Shown: positions 9,936 through 17,424 of the stretch, piece after piece
Layout of the letters: every line of letters starts with the position of its first letter
Position numbering within the stretch: position 1 is the first letter of the stretch
Assembly: GCA_018376905.1 (NCBI GenBank)
Contig: JAHAAK010000015.1
Coordinates: forward strand, 1 to 51,344
DNA: 51,344 nucleotides
DNA from: Collinsella sp.
GTDB lineage: Bacteria; Actinomycetota; Coriobacteriia; Coriobacteriales; Coriobacteriaceae
Reading direction: 5' to 3'
Notes under the pieces: generated by a model
Databases searched by the model: none
Told to the model about the DNA's origin: nothing
The model's input: only the letters and a program-made list of their open reading frames with translations
Position numbers and translations under genes: made by a program

Positions 9936-10790
9936 ATGGGCAAGTACGTAATCGTGGTTGAGTCTGGGTCGGATGTGACGCCGGAGCTCTGCGAGCGCTA
10001 CGGCATCGTGCGCGTGCCCATGCATGTCACGATTGGTGACGAGACCGTCGAGGACGGCTCCATCGATCCGCTCGAGATTTACTCGCGCTGCAACGAGTTT
10101 GGCGTAATGCCCAAGACCAGCGGCTGCGCGCCTGCAGATTTTGCGCACGTATATGACCGTATCCATGCCGAGCAGCCCGATGCGACCATTCTGCATCTTG
10201 CGTACTCCGAAGTCACGACTTGCTCGCATCAGTCCTCCAAGATTGCGGCTAAGGGCCGCGACTACGTATTCTCCATGGATACGCGTTTTGTCTCGGTGGG
10301 CCAGTCGCTCGTTGCCGTCGAGACCGCCAAATACATCGAGGCTCACCCCGATGCCACCGTCGACGAAATTTTCGCCTTCACCAATTCGGTGATGGACCGT
10401 GTGCTGCTGGGCTTTGTTCCTACCGACCTAGCCTTCCTTAAGGCGGGAGGTCGTCTGTCCAACGTGGCATTCCTTGGCGCCCACCTGCTCAAGATTAAGC
10501 CCTGCATTGAGGTGACGGGCGGTAAGTTTGTGGCGACCAAGAAGTTCCGCGGCTCTATGCTCAAGTGCGCCCGCGCCTTTATTGACCACATGGTTGCGAA
10601 GGGCGAGATTGACTACTCGCACATTGGCCTGGCGTATTCGGTAGGCCTTTCCCAGGAGCTGCGCGACGACATGGAAGTCTATGCGCACGACCTGGGCTTT
10701 AAAGACGTTACCTGGACTCAGGTCGGCGGTGTCATCTCGAGCCATTGCGGCCCGACCGCCTTCGGTGCGGTGCTCACGCTCAAGGCGTAA
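9936..10790 (+). CDS. DegV family fatty-acid-binding protein
   Basis: DegV proteins bind fatty acids; in Firmicutes, FakB-type members present them to the kinase FakA. The sequence starts GKYVIVVESGSDV and has the family's early TSGCAP motif, then FVPTDLAFLKAGGRLS and a C-terminal SSHCGPTAFG loop. The ATG at 9936 is chosen because family similarity begins there, giving 284 residues; ATG 9912 or an upstream TTG would add a non-conserved tail. Neither start has a strong ribosome binding site. No fakA gene lies in the window, so the partner is unknown. Confidence 0.85.
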   Translation: MGKYVIVVESGSDVTPELCERYGIVRVPMHVTIGDETVEDGSIDPLEIYSRCNEFGVMPKTSGCAPADFAHVYDRIHAEQPDATILHLAYSEVTTCSHQSSKIAAKGRDYVFSMDTRFVSVGQSLVAVETAKYIEAHPDATVDEIFAFTNSVMDRVLLGFVPTDLAFLKAGGRLSNVAFLGAHLLKIKPCIEVTGGKFVATKKFRGSMLKCARAFIDHMVAKGEIDYSHIGLAYSVGLSQELRDDMEVYAHDLGFKDVTWTQVGGVISSHCGPTAFGAVLTLKA

Positions 10791-10868
10791 AGGTTGTAGG
10801 CGAGCATTCTTCGCCTTCACATCTCGACATGGGCTCCCGTCACGGTAATGGGGGATAGATTAAAACGT

Positions 10869-10917
10869 GCCATTCTAGCCCGAGACGTTTAAACGCAAAC
10901 GCATAGGCTAGAATGGC
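10869..10917 (+). promoter_or_regulatory. Inverted repeat at the pflA promoter
   Basis: Perfect 12-bp arms GCCATTCTAGCC (10869-10880) and GGCTAGAATGGC (10906-10917) enclose a second palindrome, ACGTTTAAACG. The right arm contains a -10-like TAGAAT (10909-10914). The layout fits an operator for a dimeric regulator as well as a hairpin. A redox or oxygen sensor would make sense for the activase, but none is identifiable. Confidence 0.45.
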
Positions 10918-10964
10918 TCTGGCATTTTAATTGGTTGCATCCAAGGAGAGGCAAGGTAGCGCGA

Positions 10965-11783
10965 ATGGCAGAAATGACGCTTGAGGGTGTGGACGCTCGT
11001 CCCGAGGACTCCGCGTTTGCCCTGGGCCGCGTACATTCGATTGAAACGATGGGTACGGTCGACGGACCCGGCATCCGCTTCGTAGTGTTTGTCCAAGGCT
11101 GTCCCATGCGCTGTGCGTATTGCCACAATCCCGATACCTGGTCTGTTAACGGCGGCACCATGGTGACAGTCGAGCACCTGATGGACGAGTTCCAGAGCAA
11201 CCATGAGTTCTATCGCAGCGGCGGCATTACGGTTTCGGGTGGCGAGCCGCTCCTACAGCCTGAGTTTTTGGCCGACCTGTTCCGTGCAATGCACAACAAC
11301 CCCGATGGCCGCGTGCATACCTGCCTGGATAGCTGTGGCTACGCCTTCGACCCTCAGCATCCCGAGAAGTTCGATGCCGTGCTCAACGAGACCGACATGG
11401 TACTGCTCGATATTAAGCATGCCGACCCGGTCGAGCATAAAAAGCTGACCGGTTGTGATCCCGCACGCATCCTGGCGTTTGGCGATGAGCTGGCGCGGCG
11501 CAGGATCAAGGTCGTTATCCGTCACGTGGTGGTGCCGGGCATTACCGACACGGTGGAGGAGTGCGAGGCACTCGGTCGCCTGATCGCTCCATGGCACAAC
11601 GTGGTGGGCCTGGAAATGCTGCCGTATCACACGATGGGTGTCGTCAAGTACGAGCAACTGGGCATTCCCTATAAGCTCGAGGGCGTGCCCCAGATGGATA
11701 CCGCGCGCATGCCCGAGTTGCGCAATGCCGTTATGACCGGCATGAAAAAGCGCCGTGCGGAGCTCAAAAACGCTATCGGATAG
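10965..11783 (+). CDS. pflA: Pyruvate formate-lyase activating enzyme
   Basis: A 272-residue radical SAM enzyme that abstracts hydrogen from the radical glycine of pyruvate formate-lyase. The iron-sulfur motif CPMRCAYC places cysteines at residues 46, 50 and 53. SAM-binding features SGGEPLLQ and LDIKH follow. It belongs to the short class of activases without an extra ferredoxin domain, as expected for PFL. The ATG at 10965 follows AAGGAG with a longer than usual gap; a TTG 30 bases upstream is unlikely. It is not adjacent to the pfl genes but about 7.2 kb downstream. Its target would be Gly58 of the separate small subunit. Confidence 0.95.
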   Translation: MAEMTLEGVDARPEDSAFALGRVHSIETMGTVDGPGIRFVVFVQGCPMRCAYCHNPDTWSVNGGTMVTVEHLMDEFQSNHEFYRSGGITVSGGEPLLQPEFLADLFRAMHNNPDGRVHTCLDSCGYAFDPQHPEKFDAVLNETDMVLLDIKHADPVEHKKLTGCDPARILAFGDELARRRIKVVIRHVVVPGITDTVEECEALGRLIAPWHNVVGLEMLPYHTMGVVKYEQLGIPYKLEGVPQMDTARMPELRNAVMTGMKKRRAELKNAIG

Positions 11784-11804
11784 CATGCCATTTTCGTTCC
11801 CCAA

Positions 11805-11839
11805 GGGCACTCATTGGGGACAGACTTAAATGAGTGCCC
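11805..11839. repeat. GGGACAG hairpin element, copy 1
   Basis: Arms GGGCACTCATT (11805-11815) and AATGAGTGCCC (11829-11839) enclose the loop GGGGACAGACTTA. Other copies in this window share the GGGACAG loop with different arms. It may also end pflA transcription. Confidence 0.7.
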
Positions 11840-12047
11840 CTGGGCACCTAGTTGATTGCTAAAGAGCCCCGTCCTTAAAAGACTGCTCTCTGGGTTGCGG
11901 TGAGATGCGCAACAGAATCGTGCCATTTGGATAAATACGCTTGTGGTTTCTTTAAAGACACCTTAAACGCCGCTGAATATCTTTGGAAAGAAATGCCTGC
12001 TCGGTATCATACTGCTCGTATATAAACGGTGGCAGTCAGGAGACCAC

Positions 12048-13166
12048 GTGCGAAACATCGCATCGCGGGACGAGTATGTGCCGCAGCATGGCAGCAGATA
12101 TAAGACGAAGGGCACGTCTTCGCGTGGCCTTGCCGGCGCTCGCATCCGCGTGAGGAAGATTGCCGCCATTGGGATGCTAACGTCGGCGGTTATTATCCTC
12201 GGAATTACCGTTAAAACCTACGCCTCGGAGCGAACGGTGCGCCCAGATGCGTCAACGGTACAGCTGCAAAACGAGAAGGTTTCAAAGTCCAAAGCGTCGG
12301 CAGATCAAGCTCTGTCGACGGCAGATCTCAAGACGAGACTTTCGAAGGCGGACTTCAACGATATCCCTTCGGGTGATACCGTTCGGACCTTCTCGTTGGT
12401 GGATAACAAGACTCCTGCCTTGGAGGATGAGAGCCTTGCCTCGCTCCAGGATGCCCTGTGTCGGGCGCAGGAGCTGGGCGACGTGGGTGTAGTGTTCTAC
12501 GACCTATCGAGCGGTAGGGGCGTGACGTATAACGCCGATGTCGAGGTGTATGGAGCGAGCAGCTACAAAGCGCTGTATGCGCTCTATATTTGTGAGACGT
12601 TGGTCGAATCGGGGCGGGTGTCGCTCGATGGGCCTTTAGCCACGTATGGTGGTTGCAGCATGGGCTGGCAGACGGTGCGCGACCTTATCGAGAATGCCGT
12701 CGCCAACTCAGACAACGATTCGTTTATCGCGTTACGCGCGGCGTTTGACCATGATGGCTATGAGGATTGGATTGCCAATCTGGGTGTTGATGACGAAACG
12801 GCACTGAATCCGATGAGTGATTTTCCGACCTACTGCCCGCGCACTTCTGCGAGGTTATGGCGCGAGATGAGCGAGTATCTGAGCATGGATACCGAGACTT
12901 CACAGTGGTTGTCAGGCCTTTTGGCATCAACATCGCGCTCGTTTATTCGCGATGGCATTGCGGACGATCAGGTCTTGGTGCGCAACAAAGCGGGTTGGAT
13001 CAGCGAGGACGGCTACTATTCGACATGCGATGCAGGCCTCATCGACATCGATGGCCGTACCTATGTCATGAGCGTCACGACATCGATGCCGTGGAGCGAC
13101 CGCTCGAGCGAGGTTACGGCCGCGATTGCAAAGGCTCTGTTTGATACGCGAGCTGCACTGGCTTAG
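12048..13166 (+). CDS. Membrane-anchored serine beta-lactamase-like hydrolase
   Basis: A 372-residue protein with a cytoplasmic basic N-terminus, one membrane span (about residues 38-58) and an extracellular class A beta-lactamase-like domain. The active-site motifs are SSYK (S171, K174), SDN (221-223) and, in place of KTG, RNKAGW near residue 317. Class A enzymes use the same three motifs to open beta-lactams. In many Gram-positive relatives such domains are peptidoglycan-related hydrolases, so the substrate is uncertain. The GTG start has CAGGAG 6 bases upstream, and a TATAAA -10-like box lies near 12020. Confidence 0.8.
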   Translation: MRNIASRDEYVPQHGSRYKTKGTSSRGLAGARIRVRKIAAIGMLTSAVIILGITVKTYASERTVRPDASTVQLQNEKVSKSKASADQALSTADLKTRLSKADFNDIPSGDTVRTFSLVDNKTPALEDESLASLQDALCRAQELGDVGVVFYDLSSGRGVTYNADVEVYGASSYKALYALYICETLVESGRVSLDGPLATYGGCSMGWQTVRDLIENAVANSDNDSFIALRAAFDHDGYEDWIANLGVDDETALNPMSDFPTYCPRTSARLWREMSEYLSMDTETSQWLSGLLASTSRSFIRDGIADDQVLVRNKAGWISEDGYYSTCDAGLIDIDGRTYVMSVTTSMPWSDRSSEVTAAIAKALFDTRAALA

Positions 13167-13244
13167 CGTGTTCGTTTGACGAGGTCAAACAAAATGCTGG
13201 TACCATACCGTGGTTGAGAATTTCGAATAGGTTTGGGGAATGGC

Positions 13245-13985
13245 ATGGCTACCATTGCGATTATCGGTGCGCTCGAAAAAGAGATCATGCAGATTAAGGA
13301 AGAGTTGAGCGACGTTTGCGAGGCACGGGAGGCAGGCTTGACCGTTGTGAGCGGTGAGCTCGACGGCCTGACAGTTGTCGCCACAACGGCGGGCATGGGC
13401 ACGGTGAACGCCGCCGCTGCAACACAGCACCTCATTAGCAAGTATGCTCCGCAGGCTGTTGTGTTTTCGGGCATTGCGGGCGGTTTGAACCCCAAGCTCC
13501 ATATCGACGACGTGGTCATTGGCAAACGCCTACGCTATCTGGATACCGATACCGCGCTTATCGCCGAGTCCGCACCGGGGCTCGAGGAGTTTGGCTCGAC
13601 GCCCGCGCTGGTCGATATTGCCGCCGAAGTGCTTGCTGAGCGTGGGTTTGTTGACGCTTCGACAAATGCGGTCGCTTCGAATGAGGGCACCAAGCAGTTC
13701 CTGGTCGGCACGATTGCCACGGGTAACCGCTTTGTGACGGGCGCCACCATGCGCAACGACGCTATCGAGGCGACGCATGCCGATTGTGTCGGCATGGAGG
13801 GCGCGGCAATTGCCCATGTCGCAACCAAAAATGGTGTCGATTGCCTGGTGTTGCGCGCTATCAGCGATAATTGTGACGAGGCGTACGATGCAATTTGCGA
13901 GCGCGAGTTCGATCTGTTCGAGTACGCGCGTGTCGCAAGTGACATCACGCTCGATATCGTCCGCCGCATTGCCGCTGCGCAATAG
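13245..13985 (+). CDS. mtnN: 5'-methylthioadenosine/S-adenosylhomocysteine nucleosidase
   Basis: This cytoplasmic enzyme removes adenine from MTA, SAH and 5'-deoxyadenosine, the last being a by-product of radical SAM enzymes such as PflA. The 246 residues show the family motifs GALEKEI (catalytic Glu), SGIAGGLN, GMEGAAIAHVA (ribose-binding Glu) and AISDN (catalytic Asp). The ATG at 13245 is preferred over the TTG at 13233 because it fits the family N-terminus and GGGGAA precedes it. The next gene, engB, starts 38 bases downstream. Confidence 0.93.
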   Translation: MATIAIIGALEKEIMQIKEELSDVCEAREAGLTVVSGELDGLTVVATTAGMGTVNAAAATQHLISKYAPQAVVFSGIAGGLNPKLHIDDVVIGKRLRYLDTDTALIAESAPGLEEFGSTPALVDIAAEVLAERGFVDASTNAVASNEGTKQFLVGTIATGNRFVTGATMRNDAIEATHADCVGMEGAAIAHVATKNGVDCLVLRAISDNCDEAYDAICEREFDLFEYARVASDITLDIVRRIAAAQ

Positions 13986-14023
13986 CGCGTCTATTTGTAA
14001 GAACCTACGACCAAGGAGTGTCC

Positions 14024-14614
14024 ATGGCCGATTCCATTAACTATCAGCTTGCCAAGTTCGTTGCCAGCTATGGCAAGGTTTCGCAGATTCCCGAGTCCAC
14101 CTGCCCCGAGGTGAGCTTTGTCGGCCGCTCCAACGTGGGCAAGTCGTCGATTATGAACAAGCTATTTGGCCGCAAGAACCTGGTCAAGGTTTCGAGCACG
14201 CCGGGCAAGACGAGCAATATCAATTTCTTCGAGGCCGACGATGTGCACTTTGTGGACCTGCCGGGCTACGGTTTCGCGCGTCGCTCCAAGGCCGAGCGCG
14301 ACCGCTGGGCCGAGCTCATCGGCGACTTCTTCGACTCCGAGCGCAGCTTTAACCTGGTCGTGTCGCTGGTGGACATTCGCCACGATCCCAGTAAGCTCGA
14401 CCATGACATGATCGACTACCTGCAGGGCAACGAGTTCAACTTTATCGTCTGCCTCACCAAGGCTGACAAGCTCAGCCGCACCCAGCAGGCCCGCCAGGCA
14501 GCAGCCATCAAAAAGCAGCTCAACGTTCCGGCCGAGAACGTGATCATCACAAGCTCCCAGACCGGTACCGGCATCGACGAACTCAAAAAGCGCATCGCCG
14601 AGGCCTGCCTCTAG
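14024..14614 (+). CDS. engB: Ribosome-biogenesis GTPase EngB/YsxC
   Basis: A 196-residue TrmE-Era-EngA-like GTPase needed for assembly of the large ribosomal subunit. The G motifs are all visible: GRSNVGKS (G1), DLPGYG (G3), TKADKL (G4) and SSQTG (G5). Length matches the family. ATG 14024 is chosen because AAGGAG lies 6 bases upstream; the GTG at 14018 overlaps that site. Confidence 0.96.
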   Translation: MADSINYQLAKFVASYGKVSQIPESTCPEVSFVGRSNVGKSSIMNKLFGRKNLVKVSSTPGKTSNINFFEADDVHFVDLPGYGFARRSKAERDRWAELIGDFFDSERSFNLVVSLVDIRHDPSKLDHDMIDYLQGNEFNFIVCLTKADKLSRTQQARQAAAIKKQLNVPAENVIITSSQTGTGIDELKKRIAEACL

Positions 14615-14644
14615 TCAGGGTTAAACCGTCAAAAGCCCCCGTTC

Positions 14645-14691
14645 ATATCACCCCAGTGATAGTTATTGGTAAACTATCACTGGGGTGATAT
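14645..14691 (+). promoter_or_regulatory. Perfect 20-bp palindrome, probable operator of the DUF3990/XRE pair
   Basis: Arms 14645-14664 and 14672-14691 pair perfectly across a 7-base loop. Each arm itself contains an ATCAC...GTGAT inverted pair (ATCACCCCAGTGAT and ATCACTGGGGTGAT), so the site offers two adjacent dimer sites. It ends just before the AGGAGGT ribosome binding site (14697-14703) of the first gene. This fits autorepression by the HTH protein; as RNA it would be a strong hairpin. Confidence 0.65.
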
Positions 14692-14707
14692 TTTTTAGGA
14701 GGTCGAT

Positions 14708-15391
14708 ATGGAGCTTTGGCACGGGTCGGAGGTTGTTGTCGAGCATCCATCGTTGGATAAATGCAGGCAATTCAATGACTATGGGCGCGGGTTTTATTGC
14801 ACACCGCATGAGGAAATGGCAATGGAGTGGGCATGTCGGACCGAGTCTGATGGCATTGCCAATCGATATGAGCTTGATTTAGATGGCCTTGCGATTTTGG
14901 ATTTGGAATCAGGTGAGTTCTCGATTCTCAACTGGCTTGCAATTCTGGCGAATAACAGAGAGTTCAATGTTTCAACGCCAGTAGCACGCGAGGGGCTTCG
15001 TTATCTGCTGGATAACTGCCTGATTGATATTTCTCCCTATGACGTTATTCGAGGCTATCGTGCAGACGATTCCTATTTCTCGTTTGCAAGACAGTTTGTC
15101 AACGGCATGATCTCGCTCAGACAATTGCAGCGCATTATGTTTTTGGGGGATTTGGGCATTCAATATGCGCTTATGAGTGAGCGTGCGTTCTCGGCGATTA
15201 AGTTGCGCGATTGGAAGCAGGCTTCGGGAGCTGAGTTTTATCCCAAACGATTTGAGCGAGAACAGAACGCTCGACGAAAGTACCTGGATACGGTAAACGG
15301 ATTTGACTCTGATGGTGTCGACATTAGGGATTTGATGGCAGGGAGGGTTGATTTAAATGATCCAAGAGTTAACGGATCGTGGGCCGAGTAG
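14708..15391 (+). CDS. DUF3990 protein, probable ADP-ribosyltransferase-like toxin
   Basis: A 227-residue protein whose first 35 residues match DUF3990: LWHGS at 3-7 and DYGRGFYCT at 24-32. DUF3990 has been linked to the ADP-ribosyltransferase fold, where the His of HGS and the Tyr of GFY contact NAD. I do not see a certain catalytic Glu, so activity is inference. No signal peptide is present. The gene has an excellent ribosome binding site, lies directly behind a perfect palindrome, and its 3' end overlaps the next gene by 35 bases. Base composition is clearly more AT-rich than its neighbours, suggesting transfer. Confidence 0.75.
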   Translation: MELWHGSEVVVEHPSLDKCRQFNDYGRGFYCTPHEEMAMEWACRTESDGIANRYELDLDGLAILDLESGEFSILNWLAILANNREFNVSTPVAREGLRYLLDNCLIDISPYDVIRGYRADDSYFSFARQFVNGMISLRQLQRIMFLGDLGIQYALMSERAFSAIKLRDWKQASGAEFYPKRFEREQNARRKYLDTVNGFDSDGVDIRDLMAGRVDLNDPRVNGSWAE

Positions 15392-16055
15392 GACATATCC
15401 CGTCTATTACCTTGAGGACGCAATGAACAACCTCGGGGATTGCTTCGACTATGCCGTTAACGATTACGGAGCAGAAGGATCGGAAGTTGCTGAACTCTTT
15501 TGCCTGAGCGGCGTAGCTCGCGAGTTCGAACGCGGCAACGCATGGGTAGTGTCGGGAAAGTCGGGCGTTGAACTATTTGCGCTTATCGCCGAAAGGTCGG
15601 GCTATCAATCAAGGCCGATGCCAAATCGAACCTACCGATTCGAAAAGACACCGGAATATTGGACAGGCTGGATATTGGCATACCTTCAGTGGCGCCTAGG
15701 AGAGTCTTTCGAAGATTTGCTGCATGTCGTTCCATTCGATGTGCTACGCAGTCTGTACTACCCCTGGCACGAAGCCTCGGAGGAACGCGTGGCTCGCCTC
15801 GTCTGCGATATGGCGAAAAAAGCGTCCAGGCAAACCAAGCTTGCGTTAGCAAGAAAGAGGCTCAAGAAAACCCAACAAGATCTGGCATACGAATCGGATG
15901 TGTCACTCCGCTCAATCCAAATGTACGAGCAGCGCCAGAGAAACATCAATGAAGCTTCGGTAACAAGCGTAAGAGCCATAGCAAAAGCCCTCCACTGCAA
16001 CATCGAAGACCTCCTAGAACCAGTCTTCGAATACAAAGAAACCAGCGCAGCGTAA
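15357..16055 (+). CDS. XRE-type HTH protein, probable antitoxin/repressor
   Basis: A 232-residue protein with an N-terminal region of unknown fold (about 1-155) and a C-terminal Cro/C1-type HTH (about 160-220; LKKTQQDLAYESDVSLRS, followed by the MYEQ recognition end and IAKALHCNIEDLLEP). It overlaps the DUF3990 gene by 35 bases, which points to coupled translation. I infer that it neutralises the DUF3990 protein, perhaps through its N-terminal part, and represses the pair through the palindrome at 14645-14691. The order toxin then antitoxin is unusual but known in other XRE-containing modules. AT-rich like its partner. Confidence 0.75.
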   Translation: MIQELTDRGPSRTYPVYYLEDAMNNLGDCFDYAVNDYGAEGSEVAELFCLSGVAREFERGNAWVVSGKSGVELFALIAERSGYQSRPMPNRTYRFEKTPEYWTGWILAYLQWRLGESFEDLLHVVPFDVLRSLYYPWHEASEERVARLVCDMAKKASRQTKLALARKRLKKTQQDLAYESDVSLRSIQMYEQRQRNINEASVTSVRAIAKALHCNIEDLLEPVFEYKETSAA

Positions 16056-16193
16056 ACCAAGCACACAGCCGATGCCCGCCTCTAGGAAGTGCTCCAGCCT
16101 AGCAAGAGCCCCTATCAATAAAAATCCAAACTATCAGCCCGGCGACTTTCCAGAGCGTAGGTCCCTGTAGCCGCCGCCGGTGAAGTTAACATA

Positions 16194-16320
16194 GGGGAGG
16201 CTAGGGGGCTTTGCCCCCAAATCTTTCCGCAGGACGGCAGGACCCCCGCCGCACGAAGTGCGCAGCGGGGGTCCTGCCATGTCCGAGGACGATTTGGGGG
16301 CAAAGCCCCCTGGCCTCCCC
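16194..16320. repeat. Nested-hairpin element, family C, copy 2
   Basis: Outer arms 16194-16223 and 16291-16320 match at 29 of 30 positions; inner arms 16236-16249 and 16265-16278 are perfect. Read on the minus strand, the same GTCCTC-GGAC-AT and GTCC-TGCGG motifs as copy 1 lie between them. Pairing continues outside: CCTGTAG near 16165-16171 mirrors the last codons and stop of thrB (16342-16349). It sits between convergent genes. Confidence 0.8.
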
Positions 16321-16341
16321 GGCGAGTATACGGGACGGCGA

Positions 16342-17223
16342 CTACAGGTATTCGATCTGGGCGCCTTCCGTGTCGCACGTCAGAATATGCGTGTCACACT
16401 TGGGGAACTGCTCACGCAGCTTGACCTGCAGGAACTTTGCCACGATGGTGTCGTCAGTCACGGCCATGAGGGTCGAGCCGGAGCCACTGATCCAGATGGT
16501 CTTGGCGCCTCCGTTAAGGCAGGTGTCGCGCACGGCGTTGTAGTCGGGGATGAGGCGGCGGCGATAGGGCTCCTGGATGCGGTCGTCGTTGGCGGCGGCA
16601 ATCAGGTCAAGGTCGCCGGTCTCCAGGCCGCGCGTCATGCCGGCGATGCGGCCCATTTGCCATACGGCGGTGGAGAGTGGAATCTCCTGTGGCACAACCT
16701 TGCGGGCCTCGCTCGTATGCACCTCGTAGGGCGGAATCACGGTAATAAAACGCAGACGATCGCTCACCTCGTAGCGCAGGCACTGGGGGAGCGAATCAGT
16801 CGGCGTAAAGGAGCAGACGGCACCGCCCAGGATGGCAGGGGCGACGTTATCGGGATGGCCCTCGACCTCGGTGGCAATGCGGACGAGCTCGGCACGGTCG
16901 ACGGTGTGGCCCGTCAGCGCGGCGGCAGCCATGATGCCGGCGACGACGCAAGTGGAGCTGGAACCCAGGCCGCGAGCGACGGGCACGTCGGTTTGAATGT
17001 CGATGGCAACGGGGAAAGCCGGCTCGCCCCACGCGGCCAGTGCATCGACAAAGCTCACGTAGACCAGGTTGTTCTCGTTTTGGAATTCCTCGGGGCAGCC
17101 CGTGATGGTGAGCTTGTCGGCGCGCTCGAAGGTGAAGTGCGAGTAGAGGCTGACGGCCATGCCGAGGGTATCGTAGCCGATGCCTAGGTTGGCGCTGGTT
17201 GCTGGGACGGTGATTTTGATCAT
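16342..17223 (-). CDS. thrB: Homoserine kinase
   Basis: A 293-residue GHMP kinase that phosphorylates homoserine with ATP, the fourth step of threonine synthesis. It has the N-terminal TVPATSANLGIGYDTLG, the ATP loop PVARGLGSSST and the C-terminal SGSGST segment. The ATG at 17223 has AGGAGG 6 bases upstream; an upstream in-frame extension would run through the palindrome 17238-17349 and is rejected. It follows thrC on the same strand, 201 bases apart, separated by a terminator hairpin and that palindrome. Confidence 0.95.
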   Translation of the reverse strand: MIKITVPATSANLGIGYDTLGMAVSLYSHFTFERADKLTITGCPEEFQNENNLVYVSFVDALAAWGEPAFPVAIDIQTDVPVARGLGSSSTCVVAGIMAAAALTGHTVDRAELVRIATEVEGHPDNVAPAILGGAVCSFTPTDSLPQCLRYEVSDRLRFITVIPPYEVHTSEARKVVPQEIPLSTAVWQMGRIAGMTRGLETGDLDLIAAANDDRIQEPYRRRLIPDYNAVRDTCLNGGAKTIWISGSGSTLMAVTDDTIVAKFLQVKLREQFPKCDTHILTCDTEGAQIEYL

Positions 17224-17237
17224 GTGGGTCCTCCTGG

Positions 17238-17349
17238 GCGGGTCTGGCCGTTTAGTTCGCTGCTCGGGCAGTCCTGGCTCGCTCGGAAAGCACATTATGT
17301 GCTTTCCGGCTCGTGCGGAACTCGCGACGAACTAAACGGCCAGACCCGC
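17238..17349. repeat. Nested palindrome between thrC and thrB
   Basis: Perfect 22-bp outer arms (17238-17259 and 17328-17349) enclose an inner hairpin GGAAAGCACAT/ATGTGCTTTCC (17284-17308). The intervening strands carry GTCCTGGCTCGC on the left and GGCTCGTGCGGAAC on the right. GTCCT and TGCGG recall family C, but the middle 4-bp helix does not match, so I treat it as a relative or an independent element. It lies 14 bases upstream of the thrB start and could influence thrB expression. Confidence 0.75.
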
Positions 17350-17392
17350 TCGCATGCTCGTCATCATTCCGAAAGCTAAATAAATAGAAGGT

Positions 17393-17412
17393 GCGCCGGC
17401 TTTCGCCGGCGC
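17393..17412 (-). terminator. Hairpin after thrC
   Basis: Arms GCGCCGG/CCGGCGC flank a CTTTCG loop, 12 bases downstream of the thrC stop (minus strand) and followed by AT-rich sequence. The same arms occur at 3446-3465 between the pfl genes. Confidence 0.55.
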
Positions 17413-17424
17413 TTAATAAGGGAT

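Noticed and set aside
16258..17187. Plus-strand open frame across thrB
   Set aside because: Antisense shadow of thrB that begins inside a palindromic element; no family resemblance.
17224..17295. Upstream extension of thrB
   Set aside because: It runs through a palindrome, while ATG 17223 has AGGAGG at ideal spacing and matches the family N-terminus.
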